Shown here piece by piece: positions 43,396-52,169 of a DNA stretch of 53,207 nt; positions within the stretch are counted from its first letter, which is position 1; every line of letters begins with the position of its first letter. The notes below the pieces were generated by a model. It saw only the letters and a list, made by a program, of their open reading frames with translations. It was not told where the DNA came from and searched no databases. The DNA lies in the NCBI GenBank assembly GCA_001795535.1, contig MGPK01000068.1, positions 48,840 to 102,046 of the forward strand, given 5' to 3'. A program made the translations under genes and the position numbers. Origin of the DNA: Deltaproteobacteria bacterium GWA2_54_12. GTDB lineage: Bacteria > Desulfobacterota > GWC2-55-46.

Positions 43396-43875
43396 TTATT
43401 GTTTGTCTTGCCTTATTATCGTGCCCAGCTTCAAACGCTTGACATGATATTTGCCTTCATAATCAGGCAACATTAAAAGACTGTTCCGAGCGTACAGAAT
43501 GCCCATTTCGGGGGACTGCTGGAGGAAGACGATATCGCCAGCCTCTACTTTAAGCCTTGTTCTCGCGGTATTTTCAGCCAGTGAAAATATCTCATGCTCC
43601 CCCGGAGACAGGTTAAAATAAATATGCTGCACTCCCCTTGTATAGCCCATCTCGGAAGTAGCCGCTGTATCATCGACAAACACATTGAACCTGATAAGTG
43701 TGCCAATCGCGGATGGCCGGACGACATAGACCAGGGCCTTCCCTTCCTCAGGCGACTTAGGCAACACAAAATCGGCTATATCGGCCTGCATTTCGGCAGG
43801 CTGCGGCAGCGTGGCGCATCCGGCAGATAAGACAAGGATAGCTAACAAAATCATGCGGAACAAAGTTTTCCTCAT
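43396..43875 (-). CDS. DUF2846-like lipoprotein
   Basis: 159 residues from ATG 43875, with AAGGTGA 4 nt upstream. Signal peptide MRKTLFRMILLAILVLSAGC ends in lipobox LSAG-Cys20. The mature part (ALVYVVRPSAIGTLIRFNVF, then VQHIYFNLSPGEHEIFSLAE and GDIVFLQQSPEMG) has the beta-sandwich look of DUF2846. Envelope lipoprotein of unknown role; the second residue after Cys is Thr, so no inner-membrane retention Asp is seen. Confidence 0.75.
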   Translation of the reverse strand: MRKTLFRMILLAILVLSAGCATLPQPAEMQADIADFVLPKSPEEGKALVYVVRPSAIGTLIRFNVFVDDTAATSEMGYTRGVQHIYFNLSPGEHEIFSLAENTARTRLKVEAGDIVFLQQSPEMGILYARNSLLMLPDYEGKYHVKRLKLGTIIRQDKQ

Positions 43876-43975
43876 GGGGTCACCTTCATCATTTTGATTT
43901 TTGCGGGGAGAGCTTAACACGGCCGAGCGCCGTTGGAAAGCTGTGCTTTCGGACAGCTATGGCTCGCTCTTTACT

Positions 43976-44812
43976 CTATTCAGGTGTTGCTGCGGTTTTA
44001 CCATTGTCAGCGGCAGACGGCTGTTCCTCGACAGAGGCGGCCTCCGTGGTCGTGCTCGCCTCAGCGGTAGTATCTATGGAAGAAGAAATATCGATTGCGG
44101 CCTCAGCCTGTATCTCCTCGAATTCGGGTATGGCTATGCCGCGCCTGACCATTATCCTGTAGATGACATTCGCCCTATTGGCGACAAACCTCTGGTCCCC
44201 TGAGGCGTTAAGCCTCCTCGGGTTAGGCAGCACGGCCGCAAGCCTCGCGGCTTCCATTGCGGTAAGCTGGGAAGCCGATTTCCCGAAGTGGTGGCGCGAA
44301 GCGGCCTCTACGCCGAATATCCCATCACCCCACTCGGCGACATTCAGATAAAGCTCGAGTATGCGCCTTTTGGAAAGCGAACGCTCCAGCTTCCAGGTGA
44401 TCACCGCTTCCCTTATCTTCCTTATTGGAGACTTCGTGGGGGTAAGAAAGAGGTTCTTGGCGAGCTGCTGGCTTATGGTAGAGCCTCCCGCCTTGAACTT
44501 CCCGGCCTTGAGGTCTTTCTCTATTGCCTTCTGGATGGCTTCGACATCAAAGCCCTCGTGCTGCCAGAACTTGTCGTCCTCGGCGATTATGGCCGCCTTG
44601 GCCATGTACGGAGAAATCCGGGAGTACGGTACCCAGACATGGTTGACCTTGCGCTTTTTCTTTTTGGTGGCCCACTCCGCTTCCCTGTACTCCATCATGG
44701 CGCTCTTTTTCGGGTTCTCTTTCGCGAGATGAGAGACACCGGGAATGAACGCGAGATATAGCACCAAGAGTATCGAGGCGAATATGAGTAATGCGTATAG
44801 GGATCTTTTCAT
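43976..44812 (-). CDS. mtgA: Monofunctional peptidoglycan glycosyltransferase (GT51)
   Basis: 278 residues. One N-terminal helix (about 5-25), then the GT51 domain: AAIIAEDDKFWQHEGFD with catalytic Glu, GGSTISQQLAKNLFLTPTKS, RKIREAVITWKLERSLSKRRILELYLN and FGVEAASRHHFGKSA. No transpeptidase domain. It polymerises lipid II into glycan strands at the outer face of the inner membrane. The last 50 residues are a low-complexity Ala/Thr/Glu tail not usual for MtgA. Confidence 0.92.
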   Translation of the reverse strand: MKRSLYALLIFASILLVLYLAFIPGVSHLAKENPKKSAMMEYREAEWATKKKKRKVNHVWVPYSRISPYMAKAAIIAEDDKFWQHEGFDVEAIQKAIEKDLKAGKFKAGGSTISQQLAKNLFLTPTKSPIRKIREAVITWKLERSLSKRRILELYLNVAEWGDGIFGVEAASRHHFGKSASQLTAMEAARLAAVLPNPRRLNASGDQRFVANRANVIYRIMVRRGIAIPEFEEIQAEAAIDISSSIDTTAEASTTTEAASVEEQPSAADNGKTAATPE

Positions 44813-44864
44813 ATTGAAAGTTTCTGATTGATGCTCGATTATTGAAAAATCCCGCCATGAACTT

Positions 44865-44933
44865 CCCCCTTTCCGTGAGGGGGATTATCTGCCTTGAGGT
44901 TAATCTCCCCTATTCCCTCTTTAGAAAAGAGGG
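44865..44933. repeat. Pair of short palindromes (CCCCCT and CCCTCTTT hairpins)
   Basis: CCCCCT/AGGGGG at 44865-44883 and CCCTCTTT/AAAGAGGG at 44915-44933 lie between mtgA and the phosphomutase-like gene. They resemble dispersed extragenic palindromes, but only this instance is seen here. Confidence 0.35.
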
Positions 44934-44972
44934 GGACCGCTCAATGGCTTCGGGGCCCTTTTTCTCAAGCAA

Positions 44973-45002
44973 GAAAAAAACCCGCAAAAAAAATCTGCGG
45001 GC
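44973..45002 (-). terminator. Intrinsic terminator of the lipA-alaC-hom-thrC operon
   Basis: GCCCGCAGA/TGCGGG stem followed on the minus strand by TTTTTTT, 25 bases past the phosphomutase-like stop. Confidence 0.82.
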
Positions 45003-45026
45003 TTTTGTATATATCAGTTCAAAATT

Positions 45027-46238
45027 TCAGGCCTGTGCCTTTTCAGTCTTTCCAAAGAACTCTTCGGCAAGCGCCTGGCAGTCCTCGACAAGAACGCCCG
45101 TTGCCTTGGCGCCCTTTTCCGAAAACTTCGAAGGCTTGCCTTCGGCCCCGCTCCGGTAAAGTACAAACGGCACCGGGTCTGAGGTGTGGGTCTTTATGGC
45201 AACCGGGGTCGGGTGGTCGGGAAGCACGAGCACAGAGATGTCGCCGAACCTGGCCGCGCCCTTCACGACAGGGCCGACTATCTTCTCGTCAAAGTCCTCT
45301 ATGGCACGGAGCTTGTCCTTGAGGCTGCCGTTGTGTCCAGCCTCGTCAGGGGCTTCGACATGGACGCAGACAAAGTCCTTTGCCTCAAGGGCCTTTAACG
45401 CCGCCTCAGCCTTACCAAAGTAGTTGGTGTCGATGTAGCCGGTCGCTCCCGGCACATTTATGACCTCGAGCCCGGCGTATATGCCTATGCCCTTCATGAG
45501 GTCGACCGCAGATATTATCGAGCCCTCCATCCCGAACCGCTCCCTTAGAGTTGGCATTGCCGGAGCGCTGCCCTGCCCCCAGAGCCAGATGGAAGTAGCG
45601 GGCTTCTTTCCAGCCGCGACCCTCTTCTTGTTCGTGGGGTGGTCCTTCATCACGGACCAGGAAAGCTCCATGAGGCGGGTAAGCTTATCAGCGCGCTCGC
45701 CCTTGGGCAGCCACGGGGCTATCGCCCTGTCGGATATGTCGTGCGGCGGGGTGGTCTTCAAGTCCTTTGCCCCGTCCTTCCAGACCATGAGGTGCCTGTA
45801 GCTCGTACCGGGATAGAACCTTACGCCCTCTGACTTTAAAGCCTCATCGAGCGACAGGACAATCTCGCGCGCGTCTTCAGTCGTGATGTGGCCTGAGCTG
45901 TAATCGCCCATGATGGTCTCGCCGTCTTTTTCAATGAGCGTGACGAGGTTGCACCTGAAGGCTATGTCAGTGGGGCCGAGCTTCACACCGATTGAAGCCG
46001 CCTCTAAGGGGGCCCTGCCGGTGTAGTACTTCCTCGGGTCGTAACCCATGACGCTCAGGTTGGCGACATCACTGCCCGGAGAAAAACCCGGAGGCACGGT
46101 CCTGAAAAGGCCGTACCAGCCGCTGCCCGCGAGCGAGTCCATGTTCGGAGTTTTGGCGACATCGAGCGGGGTCTTTCCGCCGAGTTCTGCCATGTCGCTG
46201 TCGGCCATTCCGTCGCCGATCAGGATTATATATTTCAT
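45027..46238 (-). CDS. Phosphoglycerate-mutase-like protein, probable homoserine kinase
   Basis: 403 residues from ATG 46238 (AAGG 8 nt upstream). Alkaline-phosphatase superfamily: MKYIILIGDGMAD with metal Asp9, PGSDVANLSVMGYDP with candidate Ser56, VHVEAPDEAGHNG and LPDHPTP metal ligands. It matches archaeal-type cofactor-independent phosphoglycerate mutase (ApgM). It follows hom and thrC in one operon and no ThrB is present, so homoserine phosphorylation is the likely role; ApgM-like homoserine kinases have been reported in Bacteroides and some deltaproteobacteria, as I recall. A true mutase role is the alternative. Confidence 0.85.
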   Translation of the reverse strand: MKYIILIGDGMADSDMAELGGKTPLDVAKTPNMDSLAGSGWYGLFRTVPPGFSPGSDVANLSVMGYDPRKYYTGRAPLEAASIGVKLGPTDIAFRCNLVTLIEKDGETIMGDYSSGHITTEDAREIVLSLDEALKSEGVRFYPGTSYRHLMVWKDGAKDLKTTPPHDISDRAIAPWLPKGERADKLTRLMELSWSVMKDHPTNKKRVAAGKKPATSIWLWGQGSAPAMPTLRERFGMEGSIISAVDLMKGIGIYAGLEVINVPGATGYIDTNYFGKAEAALKALEAKDFVCVHVEAPDEAGHNGSLKDKLRAIEDFDEKIVGPVVKGAARFGDISVLVLPDHPTPVAIKTHTSDPVPFVLYRSGAEGKPSKFSEKGAKATGVLVEDCQALAEEFFGKTEKAQA

Positions 46239-46262
46239 TGGAAGTACCTTATCAGTTTTTTT

Positions 46263-46385
46263 CAGGCTGTTCAAAAAGCTTCATATGCAAGGCGTCGAGG
46301 AGCGAGGAACGAGGCGTACTCTGTTTGTACGCCGCAGTTACGAGCATTGCAGCCAACGACGCAGATGGACTTTTTGAGCAGCCTG
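46263..46385 (-). repeat. MITE-like palindromic element, copy 2 (between thrC and the kinase-like gene)
   Basis: 123 bp with terminal inverted repeats CAGGCTGTTCAAAAAGCT and CAGGCTGCTCAAAAAGTCC. Reverse complement shares with 7144-7268 the blocks AAAAAGTCC-ATCTGCGT, GCGGCGTAC, GTACGCCTC and GCTCCTCGAC. Like copy 1 it sits between two cistrons of an operon. Confidence 0.78.
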
Positions 46386-46387
46386 TG

Positions 46388-47458
46388 TCAGAAGCCCATG
46401 ATTTTAAGTATCTTCGCCGTATCCGCAGGCACCTTTATCGGCTTCTCCGATGACTTCAACGCAATGTCCGGGTCTTTCAGGCCGTGGCCCGTAAGCGTGC
46501 ACACGATAGTGTCCCCGTCATGCAGGGCGCCTTCTTTTTTCATCTTGATGACGCCCGCGACGGAAGCAGCCGAAGCCGGTTCGCAGAAGACGCCTTCTCT
46601 TGCGGCAAGGAGTTTGTAGGCCTCTATTATCTCATCGTCAGTCACCGAGTTTATGACGCCGCCGCTTTCATCCCTGGCCTTCAATGCCCCGTCCCAGCTC
46701 GCCGGGTTGCCTATCTTGATGGCGGTGGCGAGCGTCTCAGGGTGCTCGACCGGGTGGCCCAGGACTATCGGGGCCGCGCCCTCTGCCTGAAAGCCCATCA
46801 TCTTCGGCAGGTTCGATATTATGCCTTCAGCGTAATACTGCTTGTAGCCCTTCCAGTACGCGGTTATGTTCCCGGCGTTGCCTACCGGCAGAAAGTGATA
46901 AGTAGGCGCGTGTCCGAGGTGCTCGCATACCTCGAAAGCCCCTGTCTTCTGCCCTTCTATCCTGAACGGGTTTATCGAGTTGACCATCTTTATGGGATAG
47001 TCCCGGGTTATCTCTTTGACTATCTCAAGGGCCTCGTCGAAGTTGCCCTTTATCTGCAGCACCATGGCCCCATGCATTATCGCCTGCGAGAGCTTGCCCA
47101 TGGCGATGGCTCCGTCCGGCACGAGGACAAAAGCCTTCATGCCGGCCTTTGCGGCGTAGGCGGCCGCGGCAGCCGAGGTGTTGCCGGTAGAGGCGCATAT
47201 TATCGCCTCAGCGCCCTCTTCCCTGGACTTGGACACGGCCATTGTCATGCCCCTGTCCTTGAAAGAGCCCGTGGGGTTCAGGCCCTCGAACTTCAGCATG
47301 AGCCTCAGGTCGCCAAAGATGTCCTTGAGGTTGACACACTCCACAAGAGGCGTGTTGCCCTCCAGCAGGGTCGTGATGGCGTCATCTTTTATCTCCGGGA
47401 GAAAATCCCTGAACTCCCTTATTATGCCTCCCCAAAGGCCTTTCCTAGTTAGCTGCAC
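46388..47458 (-). CDS. thrC: Threonine synthase
   Basis: 356 residues. PLP Lys67 in NPTGSFKDRGM, phosphate loop in VGNAGNITAYWKGYK, and ASTGNTSAAAAAYAAKAGMK. It converts O-phosphohomoserine to threonine. Start GTG 47458 has GAGGAG upstream and overlaps hom by 14 nt. It is the short (about 350 residue) class common in bacteria. Confidence 0.95.
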   Translation of the reverse strand: MQLTRKGLWGGIIREFRDFLPEIKDDAITTLLEGNTPLVECVNLKDIFGDLRLMLKFEGLNPTGSFKDRGMTMAVSKSREEGAEAIICASTGNTSAAAAAYAAKAGMKAFVLVPDGAIAMGKLSQAIMHGAMVLQIKGNFDEALEIVKEITRDYPIKMVNSINPFRIEGQKTGAFEVCEHLGHAPTYHFLPVGNAGNITAYWKGYKQYYAEGIISNLPKMMGFQAEGAAPIVLGHPVEHPETLATAIKIGNPASWDGALKARDESGGVINSVTDDEIIEAYKLLAAREGVFCEPASAASVAGVIKMKKEGALHDGDTIVCTLTGHGLKDPDIALKSSEKPIKVPADTAKILKIMGF

Positions 47459-48764
47459 CGAGGTTCTCCTCTATCCTGATGTATACCGGTTTTTCGTGTA
47501 TGGTGTCCATTTGTTCTATCTCGGCGAGGGCCGCCATAAGCTCTTTTTCAACCGCGTGATGCGTGAGTATCACGAGGGCAACCGACCCGCCTATTTTCCT
47601 GTCCCGCTGTATGACCGACGAGATGCTTATGTTGTGGCGGCCCAGCACCCCGGATATGTTCGAGAGCACGCCGGGCTTGTCAGCCGCCAGAAAGCGCATG
47701 TAATAGGGTATCTCAAGGGAGTCTGTCTCCTTGATAGTGACTTCCCTTACCGCGCTGTCCGAATACGATAGCGCCGGAATTCTGTGCGCGGCCCCGGTAT
47801 TGATATTTCTCGCTATGTCCATGAGGTCCGCTACGACAGCGCTCGCCGTCGGCATCATACCCGCGCCCATGCCGTAGAGCATGACCGGGCCGACCGCGTT
47901 GCCCTTCAAATAAATGCCGTTGAACGCTCCGTCTATGTTAGCGAGCGGATGGTTGGCAGGTATCATTGTCGGGTGAACCCTCGCCTCTACGCGGCCGTCT
48001 ATCGATTTCGTAATAGCAAGGAGCTTTATCCTGTAGCCGAACTCCTTTGCGAACTTTATGTCGAGCTGGTTTATCCTTGATATGCCTTCTGTGTAGATGT
48101 CCTTCAATCCGATATAGGTGCCGAAGGCAAGGTTAATGAGTATAGCGAGCTTATGGGCCGTATCTATGCCCTCTACATCATAGGTCGGGTCAGCCTCTGC
48201 GTAGCCCTTTTCCTGGGCTCTCCTCAATACGTCCTCGAACTTGCCGCCCTCGTTCGTCATCTTCGAGAGTATGTAGTTGGCGGTGCCGTTTATGATTCCG
48301 TATATCGACTCTATCCTGTTTGCGGCGAGCCCTTCCCTTAATGCCTTTATGACGGGTATGCCGCCGCCCACGCTCGCTTCAAAACCGATGTCTACGCCTT
48401 TTTCAGAGGCCTTTTTAAATATCTCTTTGCCGTGGGTCGAAAGGAGCGCCTTGTTGGCGGTAACGACATGCTTGCCGCTCCCGATCGCGTCCATTATGAA
48501 ATCCTTGGCAATGCCGGTGCCACCGACGAGCTCGATAATGATCGATATCTCCGGGTCGTTTATGAGATCCATCGCGTCGGTGGTCAGGACGCCTTCGTCG
48601 AGTTTCACTCCCCTGTCGCGGGTCGTGTCCCTGTCAGCTATCCTCTTCAACACCAGCTCGCAGCCGAGCTTGTCCTTTATGACGGAGGCGTTCTCCTTCA
48701 GCACCCTTACGACACCTGTGCCTACGGTGCCGAAACCTATGAGCCCGACATTTATGCGCTTCAC
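47445..48764 (-). CDS. hom: Homoserine dehydrogenase (with ACT domain)
   Basis: About 439 residues. INVGLIGFGTVGTGVV binds NAD(P). GGTGIAKDFIMDAIGSGKHVVTANKALLS and NGTANYILSKM, GYAEADPTYDVEGIDTAHKL form the catalytic region, and GVLSNISGVLGRHNISISSV is a C-terminal ACT domain for threonine feedback. The start is unresolved: GTG 48764 has GGAGG at 10 nt; ATG 48773 is 2 nt from it; ATG 48812 overlaps the aminotransferase stop as TGATG. Confidence 0.93.
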   Translation of the reverse strand: MKRINVGLIGFGTVGTGVVRVLKENASVIKDKLGCELVLKRIADRDTTRDRGVKLDEGVLTTDAMDLINDPEISIIIELVGGTGIAKDFIMDAIGSGKHVVTANKALLSTHGKEIFKKASEKGVDIGFEASVGGGIPVIKALREGLAANRIESIYGIINGTANYILSKMTNEGGKFEDVLRRAQEKGYAEADPTYDVEGIDTAHKLAILINLAFGTYIGLKDIYTEGISRINQLDIKFAKEFGYRIKLLAITKSIDGRVEARVHPTMIPANHPLANIDGAFNGIYLKGNAVGPVMLYGMGAGMMPTASAVVADLMDIARNINTGAAHRIPALSYSDSAVREVTIKETDSLEIPYYMRFLAADKPGVLSNISGVLGRHNISISSVIQRDRKIGGSVALVILTHHAVEKELMAALAEIEQMDTIHEKPVYIRIEENLGAAN

Positions 48765-48811
48765 TGTTTTCATGCCCTCCGTGCGGGCGTATTCCTTCTC
48801 AGCAATAGTCA

Positions 48812-50014
48812 TCAGCCGACAACCTTCATATCCGGGGTCTCGAGCGCCTTCTTTATGCACTTGGCGGCCTGGCGTACCCTGTGCTCGTTTTCCACGAGCG
48901 CGAGCCTTACATAGTCGTCACCGTACTCGCCGAAGCCTATGCCCGGGGAGACCGCGACCTTTGCCTTGTTCAGGAGGAACTTCGAGAACTCTATGGACTT
49001 CATCTCCCTGAACTGCTCGGGTATCTTGGCCCACACGAACATCGTGGCCTTGGGTTTTTCTATCTCCCAGCCAGCCTTGCCGAAGCTGTCGACGAGGGCG
49101 TTCCTCCTCACTTCGTAAATCTTGCACATCTCGGAGACGCACTCCTGCGGGCCGTTCAAAGCTATTATTCCGGCTATCTGTATGGGCTGGAACATGCCGT
49201 AGTCGAGATAGCTCTTCATCCTCGTCAGAGCACCTATAAGCCTCTTGTTGCCGACGGCGAAGCCTACCCTCCAGCCGGGCATATTGTAGCTCTTGGAGAG
49301 CGTGAAGAACTCCACGCCCACATCCTTCGCGCCCGGTATCTCAAGGAAGCTCGGCGCCTTGTAGCCGTCAAAAACTATATCGGCGTAGGCCAGGTCATGG
49401 ACGACCATGAGGTTGTTCTCCTTGGCGAAGTCCACGACCTTCACGAAAAATTCCCTGTCAACGCACTCAGTCGTCGGGTTGTGCGGGAAGTTCAGTATGA
49501 GGAGCTTCGGCTTGGGCCAGGTCTGCTTAACGGCCTTCTGAAGCTCGTCAAAAAAATCGACCCCCGGCAGAAGAGGTATGCTCCTGACATCGCCGCCAGC
49601 GATGATGACCGAGTAGGTATGTATCGGGTATGTCGGGCTCGGGACGAACGCGACATCCCCGGGGCCTATTATCGCCATGGCCAGGTGGGCGATACCCTCC
49701 TTTGAGCCGATGGTGGCGACAGCTTCGGTCTCAGGGTCTATATCGACATTGTAGCGCCTCTTGTACCAGTCGGCTATGGCGCAGCGCAGCTTGTATATGC
49801 CCCTTGAAGCCGAGTACCTGTGGTTCCTCGGGTTCATGGAAGCCTCTATGAGCTTGTCCACTATGTGCTTCGGGGTGGGCTGGTCCGGGTTGCCCATGCC
49901 GAAATCGATTATGTCCTCACCCCTTTTGCGGGCCTGGACCTTGAGGTCGGTCACTATGTTGAAAACATAAGGCGGAAGCCTTTTAATCCTGTGGAACTCT
50001 TCCATCGTGGACAC
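48812..50014 (-). CDS. alaC: Class I aminotransferase, AlaC-like (glutamate-pyruvate)
   Basis: 400 residues, fold type [22 protein letters not shown] and [14 protein letters not shown] near the N terminus, [12 protein letters not shown] and [15 protein letters not shown] for PLP contacts, and Lys241 in [15 protein letters not shown]. Sequence style and the position before hom fit the alanine aminotransferase AlaC; LL-diaminopimelate aminotransferase is less likely. It links alanine/glutamate metabolism to the threonine branch. It begins 15 nt after lipA. Confidence 0.85.
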   Translation of the reverse strand: MSTMEEFHRIKRLPPYVFNIVTDLKVQARKRGEDIIDFGMGNPDQPTPKHIVDKLIEASMNPRNHRYSASRGIYKLRCAIADWYKRRYNVDIDPETEAVATIGSKEGIAHLAMAIIGPGDVAFVPSPTYPIHTYSVIIAGGDVRSIPLLPGVDFFDELQKAVKQTWPKPKLLILNFPHNPTTECVDREFFVKVVDFAKENNLMVVHDLAYADIVFDGYKAPSFLEIPGAKDVGVEFFTLSKSYNMPGWRVGFAVGNKRLIGALTRMKSYLDYGMFQPIQIAGIIALNGPQECVSEMCKIYEVRRNALVDSFGKAGWEIEKPKATMFVWAKIPEQFREMKSIEFSKFLLNKAKVAVSPGIGFGEYGDDYVRLALVENEHRVRQAAKCIKKALETPDMKVVG

Positions 50015-50029
50015 CTTCGGTTGACTTGA

Positions 50030-50887
50030 TTATGGGTGATTCAGTTCGTCTATAAGCTTTTCGGCGTTATAAGAGCTTCGTACAAAAGGCCCGGAGTACA
50101 CATGGCGCAGGCCCAAACTTTTGCCGAACTCTTCATATTCCTTGAAGACTTCGGGCTCTATGTACTCCCTCACCTCAAGGCTCTCTCTCGTCGGCCTCAG
50201 GTACTGCCCTATTGTAACGGCATCAACACCCGCGGCCTTGAGGTCTTTCAAGACCTCCCTCACCTCTGAAGGCGTCTCCCCGAGCCCCACCATTATGCCT
50301 GACTTGGTGATGATCCCGGCTGCCTTCGACCTCTTCAACACCTCAAGCGAACGAACATAATCTGCCTGGGGGCGCACGAGCGAGTAAAGGGAAGGGACTG
50401 TCTCGAGGTTGTGGTTGAAGATGTCGGGGCGGGCCTCGAGGACGACTGCCAGAGCCCCTTCGTCACCCCTGAAATCAGGGGTCAGGACCTCTATCAAAAT
50501 GGAAGAAATGTTATCCCGTATCGCCTTGATTGTCAAGGCAAATTGGCCCGCTCCGCCGTCCGGAAGGTCGTCCCTCGTGACCGATGTTACGACCACATGC
50601 TTGAGGCCCAATTCCTTCGCCGTGATGGCTATGTTCATCGGCTCATCAGTGTCAACGGCAAGGGGGTGGGCCTTCTTGTCCACCGAACAGAACCTGCATT
50701 TTCGGGTGCAGACATCGCCCAATATCAAAAAGGTAGCCGTAGGCTTGGAAAAGCACTCGCCGATATTCGGACACCTCGCGGACTCGCAGACCGTGTGGAG
50801 GTTCCTCTTACGGAGTATTGATTTCATCTCGTGGAGCGCGCCCAGCGGCCCCAGAGTTTTTTTTGCCCAGGAAGGGAGTCTTTTCAT
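50030..50887 (-). CDS. lipA: Lipoyl synthase
   Basis: 285 residues. Auxiliary cluster CESARCPNIGECF (three Cys spaced 5 and 5) and radical-SAM cluster CTRKCRFCSV are both present; KSGIMVGLGE, TIGQYLRPT and GPFVRSSYNAEKL, with the C-terminal RSSY Ser that ligates the auxiliary cluster, are intact. It inserts two sulfurs into protein-bound octanoate. It is the first gene of the lipA-alaC-hom-thrC run. No lipB is visible. Confidence 0.95.
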   Translation of the reverse strand: MKRLPSWAKKTLGPLGALHEMKSILRKRNLHTVCESARCPNIGECFSKPTATFLILGDVCTRKCRFCSVDKKAHPLAVDTDEPMNIAITAKELGLKHVVVTSVTRDDLPDGGAGQFALTIKAIRDNISSILIEVLTPDFRGDEGALAVVLEARPDIFNHNLETVPSLYSLVRPQADYVRSLEVLKRSKAAGIITKSGIMVGLGETPSEVREVLKDLKAAGVDAVTIGQYLRPTRESLEVREYIEPEVFKEYEEFGKSLGLRHVYSGPFVRSSYNAEKLIDELNHP

Positions 50888-51080
50888 AAGTAAAAGCAGG
50901 GAAAAACCCTGAAAAAAGTAAGTTAAAGGATATCATTTTGGAAATGGAAATACAACAAAACTCAACCAGGCCAGGCGGTCAGGTGACAGCCCCCTCTGCC
51001 TGCCTGGAGGCGGATAACCACCTGAAAAGATTAAATATCCTGCCGCCAAGACCTGCGCCTTCCCGTACAAATCAGGTTGA

Positions 51081-51209
51081 CTTAAAAATCAGATATTTTT
51101 TCTGAAGTCAAGGAAGGGCGGAAATAAAAGGCGCAGCATATATGTGAATATGTGAGCATTTTTATTTACGCCCTGACGCAGAGGTCAGGAAAAAGAGCGA
51201 TTTTTTTAG
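51081..51209 (-). repeat. Structured intergenic repeat, copy 1
   Basis: Closely matches 51972-52099 in the same orientation. Three nested hairpins on the minus strand: CCTGAC/GTCAGG, a long GGGCG-AAATAAAA/TTTTATTT-CGCCC stem, and TCAGA/TCTGA. It has T-rich ends. It lies 3' of the zinc-ribbon gene's terminator and 5' of lipA. Confidence 0.75.
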
Positions 51210-51264
51210 AAAAAAACCCCTCAGGCGCAACTGGAGCGAAGCTCCCTTATTGAGCCTTCAGGGT
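51210..51264 (-). terminator. Intrinsic terminator downstream of the zinc-ribbon gene
   Basis: Minus strand ACCCTGAAGGC pairs imperfectly with GCCTGAGGGGT around an inner GGAGC/GCTCC hairpin, followed by six or more T. Confidence 0.6.
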
Positions 51265-51386
51265 ATATTGTACGAAGATGCCTGTATCTGTAAATTAGGA
51301 GAGCTTCGGGAAGATATCCTTTTCAGAAAGCATCTGTAATTTAAGGGGGAACGCAAAAAAAAACCGTGCTTATGCCAGTTCTGCCC

Positions 51387-51563
51387 TCATTCAGCCTTCT
51401 GCGCCGTCTTGAGCCTGGCCTGCCTCTCCTTCTCCTTTTTCCCGGAGCACTCGGGGCACGCGAACCTTTTTTCGTGCTTTACGGTAAGCCTGTCATATTC
51501 CCTGTCAAGAGCCACCCTCGTGACCGAAGAGGTCTCCTTTCCGCAGAAATCACACTTTAACAT
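51387..51563 (-). CDS. Small zinc-ribbon protein
   Basis: 58 residues from ATG 51563 (AAGGTGAGG 3 nt upstream). LKCDFCGKE and FACPECSGKK give two CxxC knuckles about 30 residues apart, enough to bind one zinc. The tail is basic and coiled (KEKERQARLKTAQ). The gene overlaps the DUF3343 gene by 14 nt, so the two are coupled. Role unknown. Confidence 0.7.
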   Translation of the reverse strand: MLKCDFCGKETSSVTRVALDREYDRLTVKHEKRFACPECSGKKEKERQARLKTAQKAE

Positions 51564-51789
51564 AGTCCTCACCTTCTTTCCTGTATACGCTTCTGGGCCT
51601 TAGCCCGGATCTTTCGAGAACACCATTAGCCTCTTCAAACGCGCCGTCCCTGACTGAAATAACAAGCCCGCATGACGCGTCAAGTGCCTTTGGGACAGGA
51701 AGGAGCCTGAAGGGCACATCGGCTTTTTTCAGTATCTCCTCAGCCTTCAATGCCTTGTGAGGAGAACCGAAGCCCAAAATGTATTCCAT
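51550..51789 (-). CDS. DUF3343 protein (putative Se/S carrier-like)
   Basis: 79 residues. YILGFGSPHKALKAEEILKKADVPFRLLPVPKALDASCGLVISV is the DUF3343 pattern: the HKALKAE helix, the PVP loop, and a conserved SCG with the single Cys. The family has been annotated as putative Se/S carriers, linked to sulfur or selenium transfer; unproven. Paired here with a zinc-ribbon gene. Confidence 0.82.
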   Translation of the reverse strand: MEYILGFGSPHKALKAEEILKKADVPFRLLPVPKALDASCGLVISVRDGAFEEANGVLERSGLRPRSVYRKEGEDYVKV

Positions 51790-51971
51790 TAACCGAAAAT
51801 AACACGATTACCCGGCTCAGGCAAGTGGGGAAATAAAATATCTCCTACGAAATGCAGGTCTTTTCTCACCACCCCTCCTTGGCCGGGTGAAATTCTGGGA
51901 ATCTTTTTCACCCCCACCCAGCCTCTCAGTCAAATGTGGAATCAGGAGTTGATCATGCCTTGAAAAGGCAG

Positions 51972-52099
51972 CTCTAAAAATTAGATATTTTTTCTGAAAT
52001 CAAGGAAGGGTGAAAATAAAAAGCGCAGCATATATGAAAATATGTGAGCATTTTTATTTTCGCCCTGACACAGAGGTCAGGAAAAAGAGCAATTTTTAG
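51972..52099 (-). repeat. Structured intergenic repeat, copy 2
   Basis: Same orientation as 51081-51209. Ends carry short inverted repeats (CTAAAAATT). The CCTGAC hairpin and the AAATAAAA stem are kept while loop bases differ, as expected if structure matters or if it is a MITE. Confidence 0.75.
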
Positions 52100-52112
52100 T
52101 GGCAAGCCCGGA

Positions 52113-52150
52113 ATAAAAAAAAGCCCGCTGGCCTTCAGGCCAGCGGGCTT
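52113..52150 (-). terminator. Intrinsic terminator of glyA
   Basis: 13-bp perfect stem AAGCCCGCTGGCC with TTCA-type loop, followed on the minus strand by eight T. It lies 19 bases past the glyA stop. Confidence 0.9.
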
Positions 52151-52169
52151 GCGATTTACCGGAGGCGGC

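Larger units (their letters stand above)
50888..51386. other. Intergenic region upstream of lipA
   Basis: 499 bases with no gene. It contains the structured repeat at 51081-51209 and a terminator at 51210-51264. A weak minus promoter (TTGTAT, 17 bases, TATCCT) lies just before lipA. Confidence 0.5.
51790..52169. other. Intergenic region between glyA and DUF3343 genes
   Basis: 380 bases holding the second structured repeat (51972-52099) and the glyA terminator (52113-52150). Nothing else recognisable. Confidence 0.5.

Noticed and set aside
46484-47452. 322-codon plus-strand ORF opposite thrC
   Set aside because: Mirror frame of threonine synthase; no family features and no ribosome-binding site.
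48812-50014. LL-diaminopimelate aminotransferase (DapL) as the name of the aminotransferase
   Set aside because: The sequence style ([19 protein letters not shown]) and location before hom fit AlaC better; DapL proteins I know differ in the N-terminal region. A profile search would settle it.
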